This document shows, piece by piece, positions 35,436 through 45,370 of a DNA stretch of 64,000 bases (position 1 is its first letter; every line of letters starts with the position of its first letter). The notes beneath the pieces were generated by a model, which worked only from the letters and a program-made list of their open reading frames with translations, had not been told where the DNA came from and searched no databases. The translations under genes were made by a program, and so were the position numbers. This DNA comes from Halobacillus litoralis (lineage in GTDB: Bacteria > Bacillota > Bacilli > Bacillales > Halobacillaceae), in assembly GCF_020524085.2 (NCBI RefSeq), contig NZ_CP129016.1:1668001-1732000 (forward strand), read 5' to 3'.

Positions 35436-36633
35436 ACAAGCTTGGACTATAAGCGGTTTTGGGGATCTCTTCGTAATCTTCAGGGGTTACATCTTCAACT
35501 TTGTCTTCCGCTACACCTTCAATAATTCCTCTCAGACCTGTTTCCACAGCTTTCACAAGCATTCCTTTTTTCTTCTGCCCCAGGCTCTGCGTTTGACCCG
35601 TCACTTCAAAAAGGACAGTACCGCTTCCGTTAAGGGCAAAAGAACCTAATGCTGTACCAGGAAGGTCCAGCCCTTGTCTGTAAAGGGTGATGTTGTCAAA
35701 TGGTGAGTTCCCCATTTCTTGCAGCGCATCGTAGGCAGCGATATTCAACTGGCGGGAATAATCGAAATCATAGTGATCTGCATACTCAGAGTACTTCGAT
35801 CCTTCTTCTGAGTTTGGATCAGGTACGAATTGGCCGGATAGTGACAACGTGACGGGATCACTTGTGCCATCTACATAATAGAGGCCCTGGTGGTGGAGGT
35901 CTATGAAAACATCGACCGTTCCGAATTCATCCTGCAAGTTTTTATAGACATCACGGACGGTTTGGGCTTCAGGAGTGACGTACCAACCGGCTGTGATGAA
36001 GAACCTGGCACATCTTCCGCTTCTGGCACATAATCCAAATCAGGATTGAAGTCGCGGTTCACATCAAATCCTGGTTTGGCAGTGTAATCATCCCCCTGGA
36101 TTGTGCGATCGGTATAGTAATTCCATGTCGGTCCACCGGCATCAGCCAGTTGTGGGAAGTCTTCGACGACTTCTGCCCCAGGACATGTCATTTCCACGCC
36201 TGTCCAGCTCTGAAGCATCCGGGTTCATTTTGGGAAGAGTAACAAGTGTCACTTCTTCTCTGATCTTTTGGGCGTGAGGAGAATTGCTTGAACCCAAATA
36301 GCTTAATAGATTCAGAATGGCTTCGGTTCCTGTTTTTTCATTGCCGTGGATTTCACTTTCGATAAGAATGACTTTATCGCCGTGACCTACACGAGCTTGA
36401 TAGATATCCAATCCGTTATTGGATTGACCGACGACGTCGACTTTTACAGTTCCTTGACTGGATTTTTCAATCTGCTCTAATTTTTTGGTCAACTGACCAT
36501 AGTCTGTCCAACCGGAGCTGTTGTAGGTTTGCTGCTCGGGTGTACCGGGGTGGTTTCCGGCTGCAAATGTTGGGATGGCCACACTGGAAGCCAATACGAT
36601 AGAACTAGCAACAGCAAATACTTGTTTTTTCAT
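35434..36633 (-). pseudogene. Secreted M14 zinc carboxypeptidase, two frameshifts
   Basis: About 399 aa when repaired. Signal peptide MKKQVFAVASSIVLASSVAIP ending near AFA. Zinc ligands in ESEIHGNEKTGTE (His, Glu) and VDVFIDLHHQG (His). The frame breaks twice on the minus strand: one extra G in GGGG near 36181 (NDMSW into AEVVEDFPQLADAG), and one base missing near 35993 (SSSQP into WYVTPEAQTV). Opposite single-base errors in short runs suggest sequencing error. It starts 13 bases after the M4 protease gene, so both are probably one transcript of exported enzymes. Confidence 0.78.
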
Positions 36634-36646
36634 AGACGATCCCTCC

Positions 36647-38347
36647 TTATTCTGTGATTCCTACTTGATTGAATCCATCTTCTGTAGCTTGAGCTTCTTC
36701 ACTATTTTCACCATAGAGGTCAACAGCGGATTGGATAAGTGATTCTCTAGCGTGGCTGAAGTCTGATTCCGGCTGCAAGTAGACAGTCAAAGCACGGTAA
36801 TAGATTTGGCCGAGTTTTTCTTTTCCAATCTGTTCACCTGTGATGTATGCTGCATGGTTGATGATGGACGAGTTGATATGGACACCACCATTATCTAAAT
36901 TCAAAGGCAGGTCATAAAATTCATCCATGTGGGAAGGATACATGCCGTTGCCGTCTCCATATGGAGCGTATTTTGAGCCGACAGGATATTTGCTGGGATC
37001 ACTCAAACTTCTTAAGGATGTTCGTCCGGAAGCAATCGCGTCCTCCGCCATGATGTCTTCACCAATTTCCCAATCTTCCTCATCAACAATTGCTCCAAAA
37101 ATATCAGAGAAAGCTTCGTTTAAAGCTCCGGATTGGAAGCGGTATTTAAGATTTGCTGAGTTGGTCGTTACTCCGTGGGTCATTTCGTGTGCAGCAACAT
37201 CAAGACCAGCGGATAGAGGAATAAAGAACTCACCATCTCCGTCACCATACGTCATTTGCTGGCCGTTCCAGAAGGCGTTGTTATAATCCTGGCCAAAGTG
37301 GACCGTCGACTTGATGGCCATTCCTTCCCCGTCGATGGAGTTGCGGTCATGTTCTTCTAAATAGTACTCGTACACTTTTTCAGAGTTGTAATGGGCATCA
37401 ACGGCTGGTTTTTCATAATCATCTGTAAAGGCCGCGTCACGTGAAGAGAATAGTTTGTCTTGTAAGGCCGCGTAGTTCCAGCTGTTCTGTGCATCGTATG
37501 TGTATATACCGTCTAGATTTTCATGGGATTTATCATACAGGTAAAAGTCCGTTCCGTTCGCTTCCACACCTTCTTCGTTGCTGTGGGTTATGTGAAGGTT
37601 ACGGTGGTCGCCCAGTACACCAGTTCCAGATCCTTTAGAAGATTGATATCCATCGGCGTGCATGATCGCATTATATTTGTCAATCACTTCACCAGTGTTG
37701 GCGTCAACATAAACGAACCAGTTTCATGGATTTTCTCCAAGGAAGTTTACATTTACTTTGTAAGCGAGGTGATTTTCATCTTGAAACGGATAGATGACAA
37801 GATTGGATGATGGAGATTCCACGAGTTGTTCTGGAGCTTTTACAGCGTCCTTGGCTATTTCCAACCCTTTAGCATCGCTTAATGATGCTTCAGTAGAAAT
37901 ATCTGTTTGTTCGATCGTTTCGTTAAATTGACCGTTTACGGTTTGGACTTGGTTTTCTTTATCGTAATGGACCGTCACTTGGTGGCCTTCTACAGGTACG
38001 CCATTCTTTTCCTGCTGAAGCTTGACGTGAGTCATTCCCAGGTCGTCTTTCGTAACTTCTGCGTTACCTAGACTATTTTCAGGATCATTCATTTTATAAT
38101 TTTCCTTATTCTTGTTCAGGTGTGCTTTTGCAGAGGCCTCGTTGGCTTTTGTGTACTTTTCTCTCTGTTTTTCCTGTACAAAGAATGGACGATTGTCTAT
38201 ATCCTTATGTACACTGCTTTGCTGGATCTGCGCGTGGACACTAGGAGTTGCATTTTCACTAATTGCATAGGACTGCGTGGGGGCTACGGTCCCCATTAAT
38301 AGTGCGGATGATAATACGGCCATTGGAATGACATGCTTTTTCTTCAT
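36647..38347 (-). pseudogene. Secreted M4 neutral protease (bacillolysin-like) with in-frame TGA
   Basis: Thermolysin-family protease of about 566 aa if read through. Signal peptide at the N-terminus, then propeptide FTP/PepSY regions (about residues 35-220), then the catalytic domain with HEMTH and the third zinc ligand in GALNEAFSD. A TGA at 37724-37726 interrupts the propeptide between FLGENP and NWFVYVDANTGE; the frame is unchanged after it. A Gly or Arg codon changed to TGA would explain it. The ATG at 38347 has AGGAGG 6 bases upstream. If real, the break removes the catalytic domain and inactivates the protease. Confidence 0.8.
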
Positions 38348-38604
38348 AACCAACCTCCTTGTAATAATGTATCCAATTATAGGTAATATAGGATAAAGTA
38401 TACAGAGTAGATTGAACTGTTTGTATATTCTGAAAATAATGTCGAATAGAAGTTCAGTATAAGACTTTAATCACGGTTCTTAGACACAATTACCGTCACA
38501 CGAACTTTTCGAGTTGCGAAATAAATTCCAACTATTGAACTAATAAAGAAGAAGTAAGGAGAATTTTTGTGTGGCAGAAGAATTGGAAATGGAATTGGGA
38601 TTTT

Positions 38605-38620
38605 CTGTATGACCTGGTAC
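38605..38620. repeat. 16-bp repeat, copy 1
   Basis: CTGTATGACCTGGTAC, identical to 54361-54376. Flanked here by ATTTT on the left and AAAAT on the right. Its core TGACCTGGTA recurs in the terminator at 56111. Confidence 0.5.
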
Positions 38621-38659
38621 GTTAAAATATGGAAGGTAAGAGAAGCTCTTAAAATGGTG

Positions 38660-38699
38660 GATAAATAAAGGTCACCCTTGATGTAAATAATTGGGTGAC
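38660..38699 (-). terminator. Terminator after alanine racemase gene
   Basis: GTCACCC (38671-38677) and GGGTGAC (38693-38699) pair; on the minus strand the stem is followed by CTTTATTTATC. Placed 34 bases after the alr stop. Confidence 0.6.
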
Positions 38700-38732
38700 T
38701 TGGTCTGTGAATGTGGAAATGATTAGGATTAA

Positions 38733-39851
38733 TCAAACGTATTTTCTTGGTATGCGTTTGCCGATTTGGCAGGTGAGTTCGTAATGGATGGTGTTGAGCT
38801 GGTCAGCGATTTCTTGAAGGGGGATGTGACCTTCTGTTGATTCGCCGAAGATGGTGAATTCAGTCTTTTCGCGAACTTCACCGACAGATGTAATGTCCAC
38901 CATGGTTTGATCCATACACACTTTCCCCACAATCGGCGCTCTCTTCCCGTTGACGACAATCTCTCCTTGATTTGAAAGGGAGCGGGGGAGGCCGTCTCCA
39001 TAACCGATGGGAACAGTGGCTACTTTTATCGGGTTGTCAGGGTCGTAGGATCTTCCATAACTGATCGGTTCTCCGGGGTGGACGGTTTTTACCATGACGG
39101 GTTTTGTTCTTAAACTCATCACTTGATGGAGAGGAATCGATTCCTGCATGTGCTCACCAGGGTAAAGACCATACAAGCTTACACCCACTCGAACCATATC
39201 CATGTGCATATGTGGGAAGCTAATGGTGGCCGCACTGTTGCAGCAGTGCTTGGTTGGAATCGTCCCATGAGCCTTTTCCACTTCTTCTACGACAGATAAA
39301 AAGTGATCAAATTGTTGCTCTGTATAGGCAGGGTCTTCATTATCTGCATCAGAGAAATGAGTGAAAATCCCTTCCACTTGTACAAGTGGCGAGGCATGTT
39401 GTTCTAAAAGCTGGATGATATCCACAGATCTTTTGAGACCAATCCGGTGCATCCCACTATCGACTTTGATATGTATGATCATAGAACGCTGCCGCTGCTC
39501 AGTTTCATGCACAATTTCCTTTAAGACATCTTCCGTGAAAACCGTCAACGTAATGTCATGGTTCATAGCATCCTGAACGGCTGCTCTCGGCGTGTAGCCA
39601 AAAACGAGAATAGGGAGTTTGATTCCTGCTTTTCTTAACTCCATAGCTTCTTCAATAATGGCGACCCCCAAGCGGTTCGCTCCAGCCTCAATCATGACTT
39701 CTGCACACTCTAAAAGGCCGTGGCCGTAGGCATCTGCTTTGACTACTGCCATCAATTCACAGTTATTATCGATATGCTCTTTAAATGCTTTTACATTGTC
39801 CGTGAGAGCATTTAGGGAAACTTCTGCCCATGTCGGCCGATAGCTGGTCAT
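38733..39851 (-). CDS. alr: Alanine racemase
   Basis: A 372-aa PLP enzyme interconverting L- and D-alanine. PLP Lys in AVVKADAYGHG near residue 38, catalytic Tyr in the C-terminal beta domain near IGYGDGLPRSLSN, and GKVCMDQTMVDIT. AGAGGAG site before the ATG. It follows alanine dehydrogenase; with that enzyme it lets D-alanine be used as carbon or nitrogen source. A terminator separates the two genes, so it may be read partly by read-through. Confidence 0.93.
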   Translation of the reverse strand: MTSYRPTWAEVSLNALTDNVKAFKEHIDNNCELMAVVKADAYGHGLLECAEVMIEAGANRLGVAIIEEAMELRKAGIKLPILVFGYTPRAAVQDAMNHDITLTVFTEDVLKEIVHETEQRQRSMIIHIKVDSGMHRIGLKRSVDIIQLLEQHASPLVQVEGIFTHFSDADNEDPAYTEQQFDHFLSVVEEVEKAHGTIPTKHCCNSAATISFPHMHMDMVRVGVSLYGLYPGEHMQESIPLHQVMSLRTKPVMVKTVHPGEPISYGRSYDPDNPIKVATVPIGYGDGLPRSLSNQGEIVVNGKRAPIVGKVCMDQTMVDITSVGEVREKTEFTIFGESTEGHIPLQEIADQLNTIHYELTCQIGKRIPRKYV

Positions 39852-39872
39852 GGTGATTCTCTCCTCTCTATG

Positions 39873-39902
39873 AAAAAAGCTCCCCCATTAATATGGAGGA
39901 GC
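39873..39902 (-). terminator. Terminator after alanine dehydrogenase gene
   Basis: On the minus strand GCTCCTCCAT pairs with ATGGGGGAGC (one mismatch), followed by six T. It lies between ald and alr. Confidence 0.85.
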
Positions 39903-39910
39903 CTGTTGTT

Positions 39911-41041
39911 TTATACGCGTGCCAAAGACTGAAGAGCTTCTTGTACAGGTTTGTAATCATAGCCAAGATCACGAGCAACCGCTTCATAAGTCAGGTGGCC
40001 ATTGGCTGTGTTAACTCCTGCTTCAATCGCTTTATTATCTTCCACTGCTTTGTTAACACCTTTGGAAGCAATCTGCAAAGCATAAGGAATTGTTACGTTT
40101 GTAAGAGCGATCGTCGATGTACGTGGGACAGCTCCTGGGATGTTTGCGACCGCATAATGAAGGACGCCGTGTTTTTCATAAATTGGATCATCGTGTGTCG
40201 TGATGTGATCAACCGTTTCGAAGTTTCCACCCTGGTCGATGGCGACATCAACGATGACAGATCCGTCTTTCATTTCTTTGACCATGTCTTCCGTTACAAG
40301 TTTCGGTGCTTTTGCTCCTGGAATCAGAACAGCTCCGATTACGAGGTCAGCTTCTTTGACTGCTTCCGCAATGTTGAACGGGTTGGACATCATGGTTTGA
40401 ATGTCTTTGCCAAACTGATCATCCAGCTCACGAAGGCGATTCGGGTTCAAGTCCAATACGGTTACGTGAGCACCAAGGCCGATCGCAATTTTCGCTGCGT
40501 TCGTACCCACGATGCCTCCACCGATGATAACGACTTTCCCACGGGAAACGCCAGGAACACCGCTTAACAAGATTCCTTTACCACCGAAGGATTTTTCAAG
40601 GTATTGAGCTCCGACTTGTGTCGCCATACGTCCAGCCACTTCACTCATTGGAGTAAGAAGAGGAAGTTTGTTATCAACAGCCACCGTTTCATAGGCAATG
40701 GAAGTGACTTCGTTTTCAACTAATGCTTTTGTTAGTTCAGGTTCCGCTGCAAGGTGAAGGTATGTGAAAAGAATAAGTCCTTTACGGAAGTATCCATATT
40801 CAGATGGTAGTGGTTCTTTTACTTTCATTACCATTTCTGAATTCGACCAAATATCGGAAGCGGTTTCAACAATCTCAGCACCAGCATCACGATATTCTTC
40901 GTCGGTAAAATTACTTCCTGTACCGGCTTGGGTTTCGATGCGGATCGTGTGTCCGGCTTTCATGAGATTGATGACACCTGAAGGCGTAATCGCTACGCGG
41001 TTTTCATTATTTTTAATTTCTTTTGGAATTCCGATAATCAT
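39911..41041 (-). CDS. ald: Alanine dehydrogenase
   Basis: A 376-aa NAD-dependent enzyme converting L-alanine to pyruvate and ammonia. [21 protein letters not shown] at the N-terminus, the substrate Lys in [25 protein letters not shown] for NAD, and [13 protein letters not shown]. Full length for the family. It lies downstream of a PucR-type regulator on the same strand, the same pairing as adeR-ald in Bacillus subtilis. Confidence 0.96.
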   Translation of the reverse strand: MIIGIPKEIKNNENRVAITPSGVINLMKAGHTIRIETQAGTGSNFTDEEYRDAGAEIVETASDIWSNSEMVMKVKEPLPSEYGYFRKGLILFTYLHLAAEPELTKALVENEVTSIAYETVAVDNKLPLLTPMSEVAGRMATQVGAQYLEKSFGGKGILLSGVPGVSRGKVVIIGGGIVGTNAAKIAIGLGAHVTVLDLNPNRLRELDDQFGKDIQTMMSNPFNIAEAVKEADLVIGAVLIPGAKAPKLVTEDMVKEMKDGSVIVDVAIDQGGNFETVDHITTHDDPIYEKHGVLHYAVANIPGAVPRTSTIALTNVTIPYALQIASKGVNKAVEDNKAIEAGVNTANGHLTYEAVARDLGYDYKPVQEALQSLARV

Positions 41042-41119
41042 GGGGAACGTCCACCTTTCAAATTGAATGTAAGAAAAGTATAGCTCGCCTGCGTTCTTTT
41101 TTTGTTTAGGTGAAAGTGA

Positions 41120-41165
41120 AAAAATAAACAGGGGGATTTGTGAAAAATCACAAATCCTCCTGTTC
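41120..41165 (-). terminator. Terminator overlapping the end of the PucR-type regulator
   Basis: On the minus strand GGATTTGTGA pairs with TCACAAATCC around TTTT, with the flanking CAGG and CCTG adding to the stem, then TTTATTTTTT. The regulator's stop codon is inside the stem. Confidence 0.78.
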
Positions 41166-42398
41166 GTTCTCGTGGATCAGTAAATCCAGGTAGAGCATCG
41201 TCTTCTGATTCATATCTTTAAAATCGACATTGCCAATTTCTTTAATCCGTTTCAATCGATAATTCAGCGTGTTGGTATGAATGTGCATGTGCGCGGCTGC
41301 CTGGTGGACATTGCTATTTTTCTCAAGAAAAACCTTTAATGTCTCAAGCAACATGGAATTGTTCCGTTCATCGTATGCTTTGATATTGGTCAGGGCATCG
41401 TTTTTGTAGTTTTCCCGTTTTTGAAGAGCCGACAGTTCGTTAAGGAATTGATAGACACCAAGGTCCTGATAGTTGTCGACGTTCTGAAGTCCTGTGGAAT
41501 ACTGTTCTTTTAATTCCAATACTTTTAACGCTTGTTTATAGCTGTCGCTGATTAATGTCGGGGAGTCATAGATCAGACCGAAAGCCCCTTTTAAATCTTC
41601 AAAATGAAGACGTTCCTTCATCTTTTGGGTAAATTCACGAATGAACGCCTGATTCATTTCATTCGCATCTTCCTTATTATCTGTACGGACAAGAAGAATG
41701 AGCTGCTGATCATCAAAAATACGGTTTACGATCCGGGTTTGATGAAGGGTTTCTGTTAAGTAATAGGCGTGACGTTCCACGGCCTGACTCATTTCTTCCG
41801 TAAATTCGAACACAGCTACGCAAAGCTGACCCTGCAGATTCATATGAAACTTCTTGGCCAGTCGTTTGATCTCTGCCTGGTTTTGGAGAGAGCCTGTCAG
41901 CAGCTGCCAGAAAAACTCTTTGCGGTTTTCTTCGGTCTTTTTCTTTTTCGCCTGCTGTCTCAACAAATGATGGCTGACCCACTGGGCGGCTTCTTTCATC
42001 TCATCTAAATGTTTAGCTGTTACGGAGAGGTCGTTCGTCTGGGCCCAGATAAAACCAAGAATTTCATTGTTCTTGCGGACAGAGACAGCTAACCTGTGAC
42101 CGAGTCCAATGGAGTCAATCGTTTTGACAATGAGCGGCTGATCGCTTTCGAAAAGTTTGGCCATGATGCCTTGTTTCCATAAGCCATTGATGACATGCTC
42201 GGGCACTTTCCGTCGCATAATGGTTGCCGTTCTTGCTTCATCCACGTTTTTCTCATGTTTGCTGTAAGAGACGATGCGGTGATTGGCATCTTCAATGGTC
42301 ACCGGACATCCTAAGGTTTCCGCGATGCTGTCAGCAAGCCCCTCGGGGGAATCGATGTAATCTTTATATGAATAGTTCGAGTGTGATGAATGGTTCAT
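41148..42398 (-). CDS. adeR: PucR-family regulator, AdeR-like
   Basis: A 416-aa regulator. The N-terminal part (about residues 20-150) resembles a GAF-like sensor. The C-terminus has the PucR helix-turn-helix, [20 protein letters not shown] near residues 365-384. In Bacillus subtilis AdeR is the activator of ald and is encoded beside it; the same neighbourhood is seen here, so it most likely activates ald in response to alanine. It could also act on the divergent glaH unit, which has an inverted repeat at its -35. Confidence 0.8.
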   Translation of the reverse strand: MNHSSHSNYSYKDYIDSPEGLADSIAETLGCPVTIEDANHRIVSYSKHEKNVDEARTATIMRRKVPEHVINGLWKQGIMAKLFESDQPLIVKTIDSIGLGHRLAVSVRKNNEILGFIWAQTNDLSVTAKHLDEMKEAAQWVSHHLLRQQAKKKKTEENRKEFFWQLLTGSLQNQAEIKRLAKKFHMNLQGQLCVAVFEFTEEMSQAVERHAYYLTETLHQTRIVNRIFDDQQLILLVRTDNKEDANEMNQAFIREFTQKMKERLHFEDLKGAFGLIYDSPTLISDSYKQALKVLELKEQYSTGLQNVDNYQDLGVYQFLNELSALQKRENYKNDALTNIKAYDERNNSMLLETLKVFLEKNSNVHQAAAHMHIHTNTLNYRLKRIKEIGNVDFKDMNQKTMLYLDLLIHENEQEDL

Positions 42399-42612
42399 AG
42401 CGGTACTCCTTATGGTGTGAATACCTATATATTATCATTGATTCTCTTATAGAAACATCCATTTTCCAATTGAATAGTTTGTTCAATTTAACCAATACTG
42501 GGAAGGAATTCTTTGATTTAGCCAAGAAACGAAAGCGCATTTATGTTGGGTTGATTTTACTTATTTCATAAAAAGCTTTAACTCTTTGAAGATTAACTCA
42601 TGCTGTTTTTTA

Positions 42613-42628
42613 TTGACAGAATTGTCAA
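42613..42628. promoter_or_regulatory. -35 box inside an inverted repeat, glaH promoter region
   Basis: TTGACA-GAAT-TGTCAA is a perfect 6-base inverted repeat whose left arm is an ideal -35 hexamer. The -10 about 17 bases on (TAAGGT) is poor, so the promoter probably needs activation or the site is a repressor operator. The binding protein is unknown. Confidence 0.5.
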
Positions 42629-42643
42629 ATAAGTTTAAGGTGA

Positions 42644-42769
42644 TTGGAGAAAGTAATCCCTCAAAAAGGTAACCCCTTTTGATTCAGGATTACTAGAACG
42701 CAGCTAATCATTTGAACTGTTAAGACTGTTATAACCTCTAATGCCAAAGAGGTATTCTCGCAGTAAGAA
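42644..42769 (+). ncRNA. Structured leader RNA B, candidate riboswitch
   Basis: AGTAATCC (42652-42659) pairs with GGATTACT (42687-42694) and encloses a CAAAAAGG/CCCTTTTG hairpin; next come AACGC and ATCATTTGAACT (42707-42718); then ACTG (42725) pairs with CAGT (42761) around ACCTCT/AGAGGT. A terminator starting GCCAG follows. The same order, with matching ATCAT-(T)TGAACT, ACTG/CAGT and GCCAG blocks, appears in leader A at 16644. No known riboswitch class recognised. Confidence 0.55.
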
Positions 42770-42807
42770 GCCAGTTCTTCCCTATTAGGGGAGGACTGGC
42801 TTTTTTT
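42770..42807 (+). terminator. Intrinsic terminator closing leader B
   Basis: GCCAGTTCTTCCC pairs with GGGGAGGACTGGC (13 bp with two G-T pairs) around TATTA, followed by seven T. It lies 45 bases before the glaH ATG, so it would attenuate that gene. Confidence 0.85.
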
Positions 42808-42851
42808 CGTAATCAGTTCATAAACAATCAAAAATTTTGGAGGGATTTTTT

Positions 42852-43788
42852 ATGAGTATGGTTGAGACGAAAAAGCATCCGGAACAAGTATGGACAGGTC
42901 ATGGGTATCGTATAGAGACTAACAAGGAACATCCTCGATTGTATAAAGTAGAATTGGAGCCATGGGTGGTACAGCAATTTTTGGTAGACGTCAAAGACAT
43001 CAGTGATGAACAACTGGACTATATTCCTTATCAGCGTCTTATGGTTGCAAAAGCTCTTCAAGACTTACTGGATGAATCATTCGGTGAAACCATTCGCCAT
43101 ATTCTTCATGATCGTTTATCCGGCGGCTTCACGGTCGGTCTGGGAGGGGAAAATGCAGATGCCCAGGATTATGTGAAGTTTTCAACTGCTTTTTCTCACC
43201 TGGCAGGTATTCCTAACTTTGATGCCATGTCGAAAAAAGTATTACGCCCGATTCTCTGTGAAACATACGGACGACAGTGATTCCTATCTTCGTCAAGCTT
43301 ACCGAAGGTTCACGTTGCATACGGATGGGACCTATGTGGACGAACCAACGGACTGGCTGCTTATGATGAAAATGGAAGAGGAGAACGCGGTTGGAGGAAG
43401 CTCGAGACTTCTTCACTTGGATGAGTGGGAGGATTTTGAATACTTCTCCAATCATTCGTTAGCTTCTTATCCTTTTACTTATAAAGCCCCTGCAAGCAAG
43501 AACGTTTCTGAAGAGGTTACCAGGAAGACATTTTATACGTGGAACAACCTCCCTTGTATTTGTTTCATCGATCAATTTGTTTATCCTCAAACGATTACAC
43601 AAGCTGAATACTTACAGGAGCTTTCCCATTCAATGGAACAATCCAAAGGAGTGATCGAGTTGGAACTCCCTGTAGGGGATCTCGTTATGTTGAACAATCG
43701 TTTTTGGCTTCACGGTCGAGGGGCTTTCGAACAGAATACAGAGCTTCATAGAGAGTTGCTCCGTCAAAGAGGTCGATTTATTCAATAA
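42852..43788 (+). pseudogene. glaH: Glutarate 2-hydroxylase (GlaH/CsiD), frameshifted at about 43234
   Basis: Fe(II)/2-oxoglutarate-dependent oxygenase that turns glutarate into L-2-hydroxyglutarate in lysine breakdown; about 312 aa when repaired, the usual CsiD length. Iron ligands in FTLHTDGTYVDEP (His, Asp) and RFWLHGRGAFE (His), with an Arg for 2-oxoglutarate near the C-terminus. A run of six A breaks the frame; with five, FDAMSKK continues into YYARFSVKHTDD. The ATG at 42852 has GGAGGG 7 bases upstream. It forms an operon with the oxidase that uses its product and lies behind leader B. Confidence 0.85.
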
Positions 43789-43802
43789 CGGGAGGTTTTG
43801 GA

Positions 43803-45008
43803 ATGTATGATTATGCTGTCATCGGCGGCGGGATTGTCGGATTGTCGACTGCTCATGCCATTAAGAAAAAAGATCCAGACGCAAGAGTTGCTGTCATTGA
43901 TAAAGAAAAAAGTATATCCATCCATCAAACCGGCCGAAATAGTGGAGTGATTCATTCTGGTGTCTATTATAAGCCTGGTAGTTTGAAAGCAAGGATGGCT
44001 GTTCAAGGTCGCCAATCCATGGTGGACTTTTGTGAAAAAAACGATATTCCTCATGATGTATGTGGAAAAGTGCTCGTGGCCACTGAAAAAGAAGAGCTTC
44101 CACGTATGAAGGCCTTGTATGAAAGAGTCCAGGAGAATGGGTGGAATGTTACCAGGATCGACCGGGATGAATTAAAAGAAATAGAACCCTATGTCGATGG
44201 AATCGCCGGGCTTAGAGTACCGACCACCGGAATCGTTGATTATAAACAGGTGAGCCAGAAGTTAAAAGAACTACTGGAAGCGGCAGGGGTTGATATTTTA
44301 CTCGGTCAACCGGTCCGGGACCTTCATGAGAACAAGGAAGAGGTAGTCATCGATCTTCCCGGCAAGAATGTACGGGCCAGGTATGTGGTGAACTGTGCAG
44401 GTTTGTTCAGTGATCGCATTGTTAAGATGGCGGGGATTCATAGTGAATTGAGGATTATTCCATTCCGTGGAGAGTATTTCAAATTAAAAGAAGAGAAAAG
44501 TCATCTCGTAAAAGGATTGATCTATCCAATTCCTAATCCGGATTTTCCTTTCCTTGGTGTCCATTTAACGAAAACGTTGGATGGAGGAGTCCATGCAGGT
44601 CCTAATGCTGTACTCACATTCAAGCGTGAAGGGTATAGGAAAACTGATTTTGACTGGAGAGACACGCGAGATATTCTATCTTTTCATGGCTTCTGGAAAA
44701 TGGCTGGTTCCAATATGAAAGAAGGGATGAAGGAAATGGTACGTTCATTTCATAGAAAAAGTTTTGTCAAGAGCCTGCAGCGTCTCGTCCCTTCCATTGA
44801 GCCGGAAGATGTCCTTCCATCAGATGCTGGAGTGAGAGCACAGGCCATGTTGAAGGACGGAAAGCTCGTGGATGACTTTTATATCATTTCAGGAAAGAGG
44901 ACCGTACACATTTGCAATGCCCCTTCTCCAGCAGCAACCGCATCACTGGAGATAGGCAAAGAGATTGCTGAGCGACTTCCTGAACGGTCGTATGCTATAG
45001 CAAAATAA
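43803..45008 (+). CDS. lhgO: L-2-hydroxyglutarate oxidase
   Basis: A 401-aa FAD-dependent oxidase (LhgO/YgaF) that converts L-2-hydroxyglutarate to 2-oxoglutarate. YDYAVIGGGIVGLSTAHAI binds FAD; HQTGRNSGVIHSGVYYKPGS and PFRGEYFKL are typical. With GlaH it completes glutarate entry into the TCA cycle. GGGAGG site before the ATG. 14 bases separate the two genes. Confidence 0.93.
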   Translation: MYDYAVIGGGIVGLSTAHAIKKKDPDARVAVIDKEKSISIHQTGRNSGVIHSGVYYKPGSLKARMAVQGRQSMVDFCEKNDIPHDVCGKVLVATEKEELPRMKALYERVQENGWNVTRIDRDELKEIEPYVDGIAGLRVPTTGIVDYKQVSQKLKELLEAAGVDILLGQPVRDLHENKEEVVIDLPGKNVRARYVVNCAGLFSDRIVKMAGIHSELRIIPFRGEYFKLKEEKSHLVKGLIYPIPNPDFPFLGVHLTKTLDGGVHAGPNAVLTFKREGYRKTDFDWRDTRDILSFHGFWKMAGSNMKEGMKEMVRSFHRKSFVKSLQRLVPSIEPEDVLPSDAGVRAQAMLKDGKLVDDFYIISGKRTVHICNAPSPAATASLEIGKEIAERLPERSYAIAK

Positions 45009-45013
45009 GCAAA

Positions 45014-45041
45014 AAAAGGACCAGCATGTGCTGGTCCTTTT
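45014..45041. terminator. Bidirectional terminator after lhgO
   Basis: AGGACCAGCA pairs with TGCTGGTCCT; seven A precede and four T follow. It serves lhgO and the convergent DUF3870 gene. Confidence 0.82.
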
Positions 45042-45345
45042 ACATATGTTGGTGGTACTGTTTGTGTGCATCCTTCAGGGCGGCTTCAAGGGCGTTCCCG
45101 GCTTTCCCAAGATACCCTTTTCTTAATGTATTCAATGGTTCTTCGATTCCATCCTTTAAGCTGAACCCTTTTAATAATGATTTAATATAGCCTCTTCCGT
45201 GATCAGTAGCAAGCGTACAGGAGGCATCTACAATGACACCATATTTTTGATCGATTTCCAATGTTAAAGTAAGAGATTCAGAGATATGGTTGGCGGCAAT
45301 ACCCGTCGGTAATTTAGAATGACCAGCGACAAACACGGTTCTCAT
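45040..45345 (-). CDS. DUF3870 domain protein
   Basis: A 101-aa protein covered by DUF3870: MRTVFVAGHSKLPTGIAANH, then GVIVDASCTLATDHGRGYIKSLLKG. The function is unknown; the family is common in Firmicutes, and here it lies just after a TRAP binding-protein gene on the same strand. The conserved Cys and His residues are intact. No membrane segment. Confidence 0.8.
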   Translation of the reverse strand: MRTVFVAGHSKLPTGIAANHISESLTLTLEIDQKYGVIVDASCTLATDHGRGYIKSLLKGFSLKDGIEEPLNTLRKGYLGKAGNALEAALKDAHKQYHQHM

Positions 45346-45370
45346 TTCATCTTCCTCCTCAAGTGTGAAG

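Larger units (their letters stand above)
38348..38732. other. Intergenic: protease promoter, alr terminator and a repeat
   Basis: Holds a minus-strand TATAAT box for the M4 protease near 38373-38378, a copy of a 16-base repeat at 38605, and the alr terminator at 38660-38699. No supportable gene: the open frames here have no ribosome site and unusual composition. Confidence 0.5.

Noticed and set aside
39893..40567. 224-codon open frame on the plus strand
   Set aside because: Opposite the alanine dehydrogenase gene; Cys/Phe/Arg-rich composition typical of antisense shadows.
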